DNA of 5,302 nucleotides from Micrococcales bacterium UBA3913. GTDB taxonomy: Bacteria > Actinomycetota > Actinomycetes > Actinomycetales > Microbacteriaceae. Position 1 is the first letter of the stretch; every line of letters starts with the position of its first letter. The translations under genes were made by a program, and so were the position numbers. Shown here one piece after another: positions 1 through 5,302 of the stretch. The stretch is from positions 1 through 5,302 of the forward strand of contig DGEZ01000148.1 of assembly GCA_002391425.1 (NCBI GenBank). Reading direction: 5' to 3'. The notes beneath the pieces are model-generated. The model saw only the letters and a list, made by a program, of their open reading frames with translations. It had not been told where the DNA came from and did no database searches.

Positions 1-1097
1 TCGACGCCGAACTCCCGCATGACAGCAGTGAGGGCTTCGATCACGTGGTCATTAGCCGGGGTGCGAGCCTTCGCCGGGCGCCCCTCCACGAGCAACTCGG
101 TCGACGGCAGCGTGTACAGAGTGTCGGCCTCCTGCTCACCGTGCTCCGGAAGCGGACTGCCCTCATCCTCGTCGATATCTTCCCCAACGGGTTCATCCAG
201 CTGGTCGGGGTGCATGGAGGGGATGACATGGACGGGCTCCGTGGGGGCAGCTGCGGAGACTGCGGGTACCACATGCGGCGACTGAGGAACGGGCTCAGTG
301 AGCACATCGCCGAAGACGGCGGTGACATCGTCTCCCGCAGTGGACTGATCCGCCGGCTCCGGCGTGCGCGACCTCCGCCCGCGCCGTCGCGGTTCGGGCG
401 CCGAGGCCAGCGCGAGCCCGGTCTGCTCGGTGCTCTCCTCAGATACGCCGAACAGGTAGCGGTAGAGCGCACGCAGCCGTGCACCAATGAGCTGAGGAGG
501 GGTTTTCGTGAGGACGAGCACCGACGCCGCCAAGATGACGAACAGAATCGGCACCGTCCCCCAGACCGTGACGATATTCAGCATCGGCTCGGCGAGCAAC
601 CACCCGAACACTCCCCCAGCATCCGCGAGCGCAGGCATGCCTTCTGCAGGAACCGGCCGAGCGCTGAAGGTGTGAAAGATCCCGGACAGCGACACCAGCG
701 CCGCGATGAAGCCGATGCCGATACGGCCGTTGTCGTCCACGGTGGACGGATGCCAGAACAACCATGCGGCCAGCAGGAACAGGAACACGGGCATCGCGAT
801 CGTTATCTGGCCGAACAGCCCGCCCATCGTATAGTCGCGCAGGGTCTGTGCCACCATCGACCCCGGCAGGAACCATTCCACGATGGCGCCCGCGACAGCC
901 ATCAGGGTCAACGAGAACGGAAACCCGTCGCGGCGCTCGTCCGGCGCGAAAGGTGCGCGACCGAACACCCGGAACGCGGCCCCGACGCCGTGAGCACAGG
1001 CCATCCACGCGCGCACGACGAACCGTGGTCGATCCTCGACCACCGTCCGTGTCGGGGCTGTCTTCGGCCGCGACGATCCCTGAGCCCTTCTCGCCAT
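1..1097 (-). CDS. ftsK: DNA translocase FtsK, N-terminal part (3' end beyond the left edge)
   Basis: FtsK is a septum-anchored hexameric ATPase that pumps chromosomal DNA during division. Only the first 365 codons are in view: the frame is open from ATG at 1097 down to position 3. Seen: a basic N-terminus (MARRAQGSSRPK), hydrophobic segments at about residues 59-78, 94-115, 126-145, 163-170 and 173-197 that form the membrane domain, then an Arg-rich patch near 230, an acidic and Pro-rich linker to about 325, and the beginning of the alpha/beta motor region (YTLPSTELLVEG, then NDHVIEALTAVMREFGV), which is a hallmark of the family. The Walker motifs and the gamma domain lie outside the window. 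ATG at 1097 is the first start codon in the frame after a stop near 1233 and fits the usual short basic leader; no Shine-Dalgarno precedes it, but a TAGCCT box lies 7 bases upstream, so the message may be leaderless. Function is firm from homology patterns; the exact start is slightly less so. Confidence 0.93.
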   Translation of the reverse strand, partial: MARRAQGSSRPKTAPTRTVVEDRPRFVVRAWMACAHGVGAAFRVFGRAPFAPDERRDGFPFSLTLMAVAGAIVEWFLPGSMVAQTLRDYTMGGLFGQITIAMPVFLFLLAAWLFWHPSTVDDNGRIGIGFIAALVSLSGIFHTFSARPVPAEGMPALADAGGVFGWLLAEPMLNIVTVWGTVPILFVILAASVLVLTKTPPQLIGARLRALYRYLFGVSEESTEQTGLALASAPEPRRRGRRSRTPEPADQSTAGDDVTAVFGDVLTEPVPQSPHVVPAVSAAAPTEPVHVIPSMHPDQLDEPVGEDIDEDEGSPLPEHGEQEADTLYTLPSTELLVEGRPAKARTPANDHVIEALTAVMREFGV

Positions 1098-1104
1098 GGT
1101 GCCA

Positions 1105-1110
1105 AGGCTA
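1105..1110 (-). promoter_or_regulatory. Possible -10 box of ftsK (leaderless type)
   Basis: TAGCCT on the minus strand lies 7 bases before the ftsK ATG at 1097, and there is no Shine-Dalgarno between them. The position matches a leaderless transcript beginning at the ATG. No convincing -35 hexamer is seen at the usual distance. Confidence 0.35.
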
Positions 1111-1136
1111 GTGGGCAGGTCCGTTTTTCTGGGGAA

Positions 1137-1149
1137 ACGCCCCGGGCGT
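1137..1149. promoter_or_regulatory. 13-base palindrome upstream of ftsK
   Basis: ACGCCC and GGGCGT are perfect inverted arms around one central C. The centre lies 46 bases before the ftsK ATG and 33 bases before the candidate -10 box, a position where a regulator could bind. It may equally be part of a folded VKOR 3' end or a chance GC palindrome; no known operator is recognised. Confidence 0.2.
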
Positions 1150-1188
1150 GTATGGAAACAGCAGGGTGCGAACGCAACGGTGCGGCGA

Positions 1189-1210
1189 CCCGGCGCAGCG
1201 ACGCTCCGGG
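1189..1210 (-). terminator. Bulged GC hairpin after the VKOR gene
   Basis: The outer arms CCCGG (1189-1193) and CCGGG (1206-1210) enclose the inner inverted repeat AGCG-A-CGCT (1197-1205), with three unpaired bases (1194-1196) on one side. It lies 26 bases after the VKOR stop codon. There is no U tract, so this is only a candidate terminator of the kind seen in GC-rich actinobacteria. Confidence 0.28.
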
Positions 1211-1235
1211 CGCTCTCGGGGCCTGCTGCCAGCTA

Positions 1236-1874
1236 TCAGAGGAAGAGGCTCTGCACCGCTTCGAGAGTGAGTTGCGCTGCGACAGCGATCACCAGGTAGT
1301 TCGCGATGGTAATCACCCATGCCCAACTGCTGATGATCTCCCCGGCATGACGAAGTCGGTCACCGAGGACACCCTGCGCACTCGCCCACCCCAGGGTCGC
1401 CCAGAACAGGGGGATCGTGACCAGCCAGACCACCATGCACCAGGGGCACAGCACGCCGTATTCAAAAATGCTGCGATAGGCGAGGAAGTGGACGAAAAGG
1501 AACGCCGCAGTGATGAAACCGAGGTACACACGCCAGTACCACGCGCGCATCCGCCCGCCAGCGAGGCTAGACACCGCCGCAAAAACAGGACCGGTGAATA
1601 GCGTGATCCCGAAAATGGAGTTGGTGAAGCCAAGCAGATTCCCGCCCGGGCTGAGCAGGTTCGGCACACAGGAAACGACGACGCTGAACGTGCAGTTGAC
1701 GATCGGGTCCTCGTTCTTGAGCTGTCCGATGTATTCAAGGAACAACAAGAACGACACCATCCAGCCGAGCAGCCCGGAGACGATCCAATACCAGGCGATA
1801 CCTGTCGACGCACGAAAAACGCGGGGCGAAGACGCCTGCGAATCATTCAGCTGTTCAGTCTCCGAAGTCACCAC
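1236..1874 (-). CDS. Vitamin K epoxide reductase (VKOR) family membrane protein
   Basis: Bacterial VKOR homologues reoxidise a periplasmic/extracytoplasmic DsbA-like thiol oxidase and pass electrons to quinone, replacing DsbB. The 212-residue protein shows five hydrophobic segments (about 28-50, 81-105, 116-136, 142-165, 185-205). The expected redox residues are present: a loop pair Cys61 and Cys69, seven residues apart between helices 1 and 2, and the active-site pair Cys143-Pro-Trp-Cys146 at the start of helix 4; the FTNSIFG stretch at 83-89 matches the conserved Asn/Ser-containing helix start of the family. The length is normal for a single-domain form with no fused thioredoxin domain. Two GTG codons stand in tandem (1874 and 1871); neither has a Shine-Dalgarno, and a TAGGCT box lies 6 bases before the second, so the true start may be either. 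It lies between rnj and ftsK with 65- and 138-base gaps, so it is probably its own transcription unit. No DsbA/MdbA-like partner is in the window. The family call is strong; the physiological substrate is inferred. Confidence 0.92.
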   Translation of the reverse strand: MVTSETEQLNDSQASSPRVFRASTGIAWYWIVSGLLGWMVSFLLFLEYIGQLKNEDPIVNCTFSVVVSCVPNLLSPGGNLLGFTNSIFGITLFTGPVFAAVSSLAGGRMRAWYWRVYLGFITAAFLFVHFLAYRSIFEYGVLCPWCMVVWLVTIPLFWATLGWASAQGVLGDRLRHAGEIISSWAWVITIANYLVIAVAAQLTLEAVQSLFL

Positions 1875-1877
1875 GCA

Positions 1878-1883
1878 AGCCTA
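1878..1883 (-). promoter_or_regulatory. Possible -10 box of the VKOR gene (leaderless type)
   Basis: TAGGCT on the minus strand ends 3 bases before the GTG at 1874 and 6 bases before the tandem GTG at 1871. If it is a true -10 box, the transcript would begin at about the second GTG, favouring 1871 as the start. No good -35 hexamer is visible at 16-18 bases upstream. Confidence 0.3.
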
Positions 1884-1890
1884 ACCCATT

Positions 1891-1910
1891 GCGGGACCCG
1901 GGACGCCCGC
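1891..1910 (-). terminator. Weak GC hairpin after rnj
   Basis: GCGGG and CCCGC, ten bases apart, can pair as a 5-bp stem in the rnj 3' gap, with an internal CCCGGG in the loop. There is no U tract. It could slow or end transcription in the way proposed for GC-rich actinobacterial terminators, but a stem this short also arises by chance in such sequence. Confidence 0.22.
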
Positions 1911-1940
1911 ACATGAACCGCCCGGACATGAACCGCCCGT
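1911..1940. repeat. Tandem 15-bp direct repeat beside the rnj stop codon
   Basis: On the plus strand ACATGAACCGCCCG occurs at 1911-1924 and again at 1926-1939, two head-to-tail units of 15 bases differing only in the last base (G at 1925, T at 1940). On the coding strand the repeat starts at the last base of the rnj TAA stop, and a third partial unit (CGGGCG) follows at 1909-1904. A recent tandem duplication is the simplest explanation; no function is evident. Confidence 0.85.
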
Positions 1941-3631
1941 TACGACTCGTGCGGTCGGGTCATCGTCACGATCGGCACGATCATGGGGCGACGCCGGTAA
2001 CTCTGACTCACCCATCGGCCAACCGTCCGGCGCACCACCTGGGACAACGCCTGAACATCCCGGGTGCCCGCGTCCGTCGCATCCGAGACGGCTCGTTCCA
2101 CCTTCGGAATGACATCATCGAAGACGGCATCGGCCTCGGCGAACCCACGTGCACGCACCTCCGGGCCGGCAACGATCGCGCCGGTAACCGGGTCGACTCC
2201 GAGGAAGATTGAGATGAAGCCCTCCTCGCCGAGAATCAGCCGATCCCGCAGATCATCGTCCGTGATCTCTCCAACCGAACGACCATCGACGTACACGTAA
2301 CCGCACGGCACCTGGCCGACGATACGAGCCTGCCCATCGACGAGATCGACAACCGTGCCATCCTCAGCGACCACAGCATTTTCCGCGGGAACACCTGCGA
2401 GCTGAGCGATCTTCGCATTCGCCACCAGGTGGCGGAACTCCCCATGCACGGGCATCGCGTTGCGCGGTTTCAGGATGTTGTAGCAGTACAGCAGCTCTCC
2501 CTCGCACGCGTGCCCAGACACGTGCACGCGGGCATTGCCCTTGTGCACCACATTCGCGCCCAGTCGGATCAGGCTGTTAATCACCCGGTACACCGACGAC
2601 TCGTTTCCGGGGATGAGCGAGGAGGCGAGGATGACCGTGTCCCCGGGATGAATCTGGACCTGGTGATCCTGGTTTGCCATCCGCGAGAGCACCGCCATCG
2701 GTTCCCCCTGGGACCCCGTGCACATGTACACGAGCTTGTTCTCGGGGTAGTCCGCCGACTTCTTGAGGTCAACGAAGACGGAATCATCGGCCTTGAGGTA
2801 CCCCAGCTCGCGGGCGATACCCATGTTCTTGAGCATCGAGCGGCCGACGAGGACCACCTTTCGGCCCGCATCCTGGGCGGCATCCACCACCTGCTGGACC
2901 CGGTGCACGTGCGAGGAGAACGACGCGACGACAACCTGCTGCCGGGAATCCCTGATCACCTGGCGGAGCACTGGTCCGATGGTGCGCTCACTCGGCGTGA
3001 AGCCGGGGACATCCGCGTTCGTGGAGTCCGCCATGAACAGGTCAACGCCCTCCTCGCCCAGACGGGCGAACGCGCGCAGATCCGTGATCCGGCCATCCAG
3101 CGGAAGCTGGTCCATCTTGAAATCGCCCGTGTGCAGCACGGTGCCTGCCTCGGTGCGAATGGCGACACCGAGCGCATCCGGGATCGAGTGGTTCACCGCG
3201 ACGAACTCCAGCTCGAACGGGCCGAGCGTTTCGCGCTGGCCTTCCGTGACCGCCATCGTCAGAGGCGTGATCCGGTGTTCCTTGAGTTTGGCCTCGACCA
3301 GGGCGAGAGTCAGCGTCGATCCGATCAGGGGGATGTCCGGGCGTTGCCGCAGCAGATAGGGGACGGCCCCGATGTGGTCCTCGTGCCCGTGTGTGAGTAC
3401 GAGTGCCGACACATCATCCAGGCGGTCCAGGATGGGCTGGAAATCCGGCAGGATGAGATCTACCCCCGGCTGAGAGTTCTCCGGGAACAACACCCCGCAG
3501 TCCACGATCAGCAGCCGACCGTTGATTTCGAAGACGGTCATGTTGCGCCCGACCTCGCCGAGACCTCCCAACGGGATGATCCGTAGCGTTCCCCGCTTCA
3601 GTGCGGGAGGTTCAGACAGTGATGTGGCCAC
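1940..3631 (-). CDS. rnj: Ribonuclease J
   Basis: RNase J is a cytoplasmic zinc-dependent exo- and endoribonuclease of the metallo-beta-lactamase/beta-CASP superfamily, acting in 5'-to-3' mRNA decay and rRNA maturation. At 563 residues it has the usual actinobacterial length. Seen: the GGLGEVGRN strand at 22-30, the metal-binding HGHEDH at 81-86, His148 (VNHSIPD) and Asp170 (HTGDFK) as further metal ligands, the beta-CASP insert with CTGSQGE in the middle, HVSGHA at 370-375 (His374), MPVHGEFRH at 393-401 (His396), and the C-terminal domain ending in the typical RRRPMIVPIV stretch. All catalytic residues are intact. The start is GTG at 3631, chosen because GAAAGGA lies 6 bases upstream and the next residues (MATSLSEPP) lead directly into the conserved fold. 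It follows dapA by 24 bases, so the two are probably co-transcribed. The stop is TAA and touches a 15-bp tandem repeat. Confidence 0.97.
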   Translation of the reverse strand: MATSLSEPPALKRGTLRIIPLGGLGEVGRNMTVFEINGRLLIVDCGVLFPENSQPGVDLILPDFQPILDRLDDVSALVLTHGHEDHIGAVPYLLRQRPDIPLIGSTLTLALVEAKLKEHRITPLTMAVTEGQRETLGPFELEFVAVNHSIPDALGVAIRTEAGTVLHTGDFKMDQLPLDGRITDLRAFARLGEEGVDLFMADSTNADVPGFTPSERTIGPVLRQVIRDSRQQVVVASFSSHVHRVQQVVDAAQDAGRKVVLVGRSMLKNMGIARELGYLKADDSVFVDLKKSADYPENKLVYMCTGSQGEPMAVLSRMANQDHQVQIHPGDTVILASSLIPGNESSVYRVINSLIRLGANVVHKGNARVHVSGHACEGELLYCYNILKPRNAMPVHGEFRHLVANAKIAQLAGVPAENAVVAEDGTVVDLVDGQARIVGQVPCGYVYVDGRSVGEITDDDLRDRLILGEEGFISIFLGVDPVTGAIVAGPEVRARGFAEADAVFDDVIPKVERAVSDATDAGTRDVQALSQVVRRTVGRWVSQSYRRRPMIVPIVTMTRPHES

Positions 3632-3637
3632 AAGGGG

Positions 3638-3644
3638 TCCTTTC
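3638..3644 (-). promoter_or_regulatory. Ribosome binding site of rnj
   Basis: GAAAGGA on the minus strand lies 6 bases before the GTG at 3631. It is the only well-placed Shine-Dalgarno among the four starts in the window and decides the rnj start. It lies in the 24-base gap after the dapA stop, consistent with translation from a dapA-rnj transcript. Confidence 0.75.
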
Positions 3645-3655
3645 GATAAACAAAC

Positions 3656-4636
3656 TCACTCCCGCGCAGATCCGGCAATTCGGGGAAGAGAGCCGCCAGC
3701 GGCGGCATTGCGGTCGGGGCGGAAATTCGAGAAATCCACTCCCGGGACGTCATGGACCAAGGCGAGATCCGCCTCGATCGCCGCAGCCTCGGCCTCTTCG
3801 GGCCCGACCAGGGGAAGACGTACCCGCGGAGAGGGGATTCTGCCCAGCCCATGGAGGATGTACTTGGTGGACACCGTCCCGGGGATGTGCTTCATCGTAG
3901 CGCGTGCGAGCGGTTCCAACAACGCATGCATGCGCCGAGCTGACGCGAGATCATTGGTATTCACCGCATCGACGAGCACTCTGTATGCCGATGCCGCGAT
4001 ATTCGCGGTGACACTGATCATTCCCGATGCCCCAATGGACATATGCGGCAGGATGTTCGCGTCATCGCCGGAGAAATACAACAAATCGGTGTTATTCAGC
4101 ACTCGACTAACTTCTGAGAAGTCCCCCTTCGCATCCTTAACCGCGACGATATTCGGGTGCTTCGCCGCACGCAGAATCGTCTCGTACATGATCGGCACCC
4201 CGGCCCGCCCGGGGATGTCGTACAGGATGACCGGCAGATCCGTCGCATCCGCAACCAGCCGAAAGTGGGTGAGCAACCCGGCCTGCGTCGGTTTCACATA
4301 GTACGGGGTGACAATCATGATGCCGTCCGCGCCTGCAGCCGCTGACTTCTGTGCGAGCTGAATCGCATGAGCGGTCTCGTTGGACGGCCCGCCCGTGATG
4401 ATCGCAGCGCGTCCCGCAGAGACCTGCTTGCCGACGCGAACCAGTTCGATCTTCTCCGTGTCCGTCAGCGTCGACGTCTCACCCGTGGTACCGGTCACCA
4501 CGATGCCATCTGCCCCCGCGCTGATGACATCGTCGATATGTTTCTCGACGGCAGGCCAGTCGACTTCACCGTCGGCTGTCATCGGAGTGACCAGGGCGAC
4601 AAGGACCTGTCCGAAAGGATTAATGGGATTCGTCAC
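3656..4636 (-). CDS. dapA: 4-hydroxy-tetrahydrodipicolinate synthase
   Basis: DapA condenses pyruvate with aspartate semialdehyde, the first committed step to diaminopimelate and lysine, in the cytoplasm. The (beta/alpha)8 barrel of the DHDPS/NAL aldolase family is recognisable throughout. Residues align with the E. coli active site at a constant shift of six: Thr50-Thr51 (GTTGET), Tyr113 (TPYYVKP), Tyr139 and Arg144 (LYDIPGRAG), and the Schiff-base Lys167 (VAVKDAKGD). All are present, so the enzyme should be active. The barrel ends near residue 294; the last 32 residues (from about HDVPGVDF) are a Pro/Gly/Ala/Arg-rich tail beyond the usual family length of about 290-300. GTG at 4636 is the start: it gives a short normal leader before FGQVLVALVTP. 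A GGAGGGA lies 14 bases upstream, farther than usual, while a TACCCT box lies 7 bases upstream, suggesting a leaderless message. ribF ends 42 bases upstream; rnj follows 24 bases after the stop. Confidence 0.97.
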   Translation of the reverse strand: MTNPINPFGQVLVALVTPMTADGEVDWPAVEKHIDDVISAGADGIVVTGTTGETSTLTDTEKIELVRVGKQVSAGRAAIITGGPSNETAHAIQLAQKSAAAGADGIMIVTPYYVKPTQAGLLTHFRLVADATDLPVILYDIPGRAGVPIMYETILRAAKHPNIVAVKDAKGDFSEVSRVLNNTDLLYFSGDDANILPHMSIGASGMISVTANIAASAYRVLVDAVNTNDLASARRMHALLEPLARATMKHIPGTVSTKYILHGLGRIPSPRVRLPLVGPEEAEAAAIEADLALVHDVPGVDFSNFRPDRNAAAGGSLPRIAGSARE

Positions 4637-4643
4637 AACACCC

Positions 4644-4671
4644 AGGGTAGTCCCTCCGTCGCGGCTGTCGC
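4644..4671 (-). promoter_or_regulatory. Possible dapA promoter (leaderless type)
   Basis: On the minus strand GCGACA (4671-4666), sharing GACA with the TTGACA consensus, is followed after 16 bases by TACCCT (4649-4644), a TANNNT -10 box, which lies 7 bases before the dapA GTG at 4636. That spacing would put the transcription start at or next to the GTG, as in actinobacterial leaderless genes. This is the best of the three promoter-like sites in the window because both boxes are present. It is read from sequence only. Confidence 0.45.
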
Positions 4672-4678
4672 CACGGTC

Positions 4679-5302
4679 TCACTGCGCGATCCGGACAAGC
4701 ACGTCCCGGCACCGCGCGACGTCCTCGCGCATCCCGGCAATCAGATCCTCCCGGCTAGAGAAGGCCACCATCGGGCGAAGGAAATCCACGAACTCCACCC
4801 GCATCGGACACCCATACAGGTTCAGCCTGCGATCCAGGATGTGCGCCTCCACAGTTCGCGGCACCTCCGAGAATGTCGGGTTCGTCCCCACAGAGATCGC
4901 CGCTGGAAGGCGATCTCCCGCCTCACAGCCGCCCGCATCGGCCAGCGGCACGGCCCATCCCGCGTACACCCCATCAGCGGGAATCAGACCGGCAACCGGG
5001 ATACGGCGGCCCGACACCACAGCCTCCCCCAGGTTGGCGGTGGGAAAGCCCAGTTCCCGACCTCGCTTCGCGCCGTGCACGACCACACCGGAGACCTCTG
5101 GGGGGCGCCCCAGCAATGCGGAGGCATGACGAACCTCCCCCTCGGCCAGCGCACGGCGAATACGCGTCGAGGAGACAACCTGACCGTCGACAACCACCGG
5201 CGGAACCGCTTCCACATCGAAGCCCTCCACCGCACCGCGACGTTCCAGCAGGGAAAGGTCTCCCGCACCGCGAAAGCCAAACCGGAAATCCTCACCGGCG
5301 AG
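4679..5302 (-). CDS. ribF: Bifunctional riboflavin kinase / FMN adenylyltransferase, C-terminal part (5' end beyond the right edge)
   Basis: RibF phosphorylates riboflavin to FMN and adenylates FMN to FAD. In view are 207 codons, roughly the last two thirds of a protein of about 310-330 residues; the frame runs open to the right edge, and the GTG at 5230 is internal, not a start. Seen, numbering from the edge: AGEDFRFGFRGAGD (2-15), the late adenylyltransferase core; VVSSTRIRRAL (42-52), the conserved STxIR motif closing that domain; then the flavokinase domain with GAKRGRELGFPTANL (77-91, nucleotide and flavin site), DGVYAGW, SVGTNPTF and VEAHILD (holding the conserved acidic residue of the kinase), and a C-terminal helix with FLRPMVAFSSREDL. 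The stop is TGA at 4681-4679. Both halves look intact. The HxGH-type N-terminal nucleotide site lies outside the window, so its integrity cannot be judged. The 42-base gap to dapA holds a promoter-like sequence, so dapA need not depend on ribF transcription. Confidence 0.96.
   Translation of the reverse strand, partial: LAGEDFRFGFRGAGDLSLLERRGAVEGFDVEAVPPVVVDGQVVSSTRIRRALAEGEVRHASALLGRPPEVSGVVVHGAKRGRELGFPTANLGEAVVSGRRIPVAGLIPADGVYAGWAVPLADAGGCEAGDRLPAAISVGTNPTFSEVPRTVEAHILDRRLNLYGCPMRVEFVDFLRPMVAFSSREDLIAGMREDVARCRDVLVRIAQ

Noticed and set aside
439..1008. A 189-codon minus-strand frame inside the ftsK region
   Set aside because: The neighbouring minus-strand frame gives the FtsK membrane domain and linker; this one is an Arg-rich shadow in another frame.
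1124..1143. T run beside a GGGG-AAACG-CCCC hairpin upstream of ftsK, resembling an intrinsic terminator
   Set aside because: On the coding (minus) strand the hairpin is followed by A residues, and on the plus strand the T run comes before the stem, so the order is wrong for a terminator on either strand.
45..1601. A 518-codon open frame on the plus strand across ftsK, the gap and the 3' half of the VKOR gene
   Set aside because: It runs exactly antisense, codon on codon, to ftsK. Its product is rich in Arg, His and Pro with no domain, while the minus strand encodes a recognisable FtsK and VKOR. Long antisense frames are expected in GC-rich genes.
2429..3586. A 385-codon open frame on the plus strand inside rnj
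   Set aside because: Its product is low-complexity, rich in Arg, His and Asp, with no motif, and it lies wholly opposite an intact RNase J gene.
3522..4301. A 259-codon plus-strand frame over the rnj start and dapA
   Set aside because: It spans two real genes in antisense, and the product is Ser/Arg-rich without any family signature.
4380..5129. A 249-codon plus-strand frame over the dapA start and ribF
   Set aside because: The Ser/Thr/Arg/Pro-rich composition is typical of antisense translation of GC-rich genes; dapA and ribF explain the sequence.
1..5302. Mobile element, CRISPR, RNA gene or defence/novel system
   Set aside because: All five genes are recognisable core or common families in one orientation with short gaps. 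There are no transposase, integrase, tRNA-like folds, spaced repeats or compositional breaks that I can see.

Overview
The window looks like an ordinary stretch of core chromosome from a high-GC Gram-positive bacterium (Actinomycetota). The evidence is GC-rich third codon positions, frequent GTG starts, the actinobacterial style of each protein (563-residue RNase J, five-helix VKOR, FtsK N-terminus rich in Arg), and start codons that appear to be leaderless. I cannot name the genus from the sequence alone. Five genes lie on the minus strand and none on the plus strand, so transcription runs from the right edge to the left edge.

Read in the direction of transcription: (1) the 3' two thirds of ribF (FAD/FMN synthesis), entering from the right edge; (2) dapA (lysine and cell-wall diaminopimelate synthesis); (3) rnj (RNase J), 24 bases after dapA with a clear Shine-Dalgarno and probably in the same operon; (4) a membrane disulfide-bond-forming VKOR-family protein, separated by a 65-base gap that holds a 15-bp tandem repeat and a GC hairpin; (5) the first 365 codons of ftsK (DNA translocase), leaving at the left edge. 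ftsK has no stop inside the window; it was recognised by translating the minus strand from 1097 to position 3. No stretch above 300 bases lacks a gene. The longest gap, 1098-1235 between the VKOR gene and ftsK, holds a bulged GC hairpin, a 13-base palindrome and a possible -10 box.

The proteins are mostly housekeeping and do not form one pathway: cofactor supply, lysine/peptidoglycan precursor, RNA processing and decay, extracytoplasmic disulfide formation and chromosome segregation. dapA-rnj-ftsK order is, as far as I recall, a common actinobacterial arrangement, with the VKOR gene as an insertion between rnj and ftsK.

I found no mobile element, RNA gene, CRISPR, phage or defence signature and no convincing new system. 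The points worth a second look are small: three of the four starts in the window are preceded at 6-7 bases by a TANNNT box (leaderless pattern), a tandem repeat sits directly against the rnj stop codon, DapA carries a C-terminal tail of about 32 residues, and the VKOR gene has no thiol-oxidoreductase partner in view.
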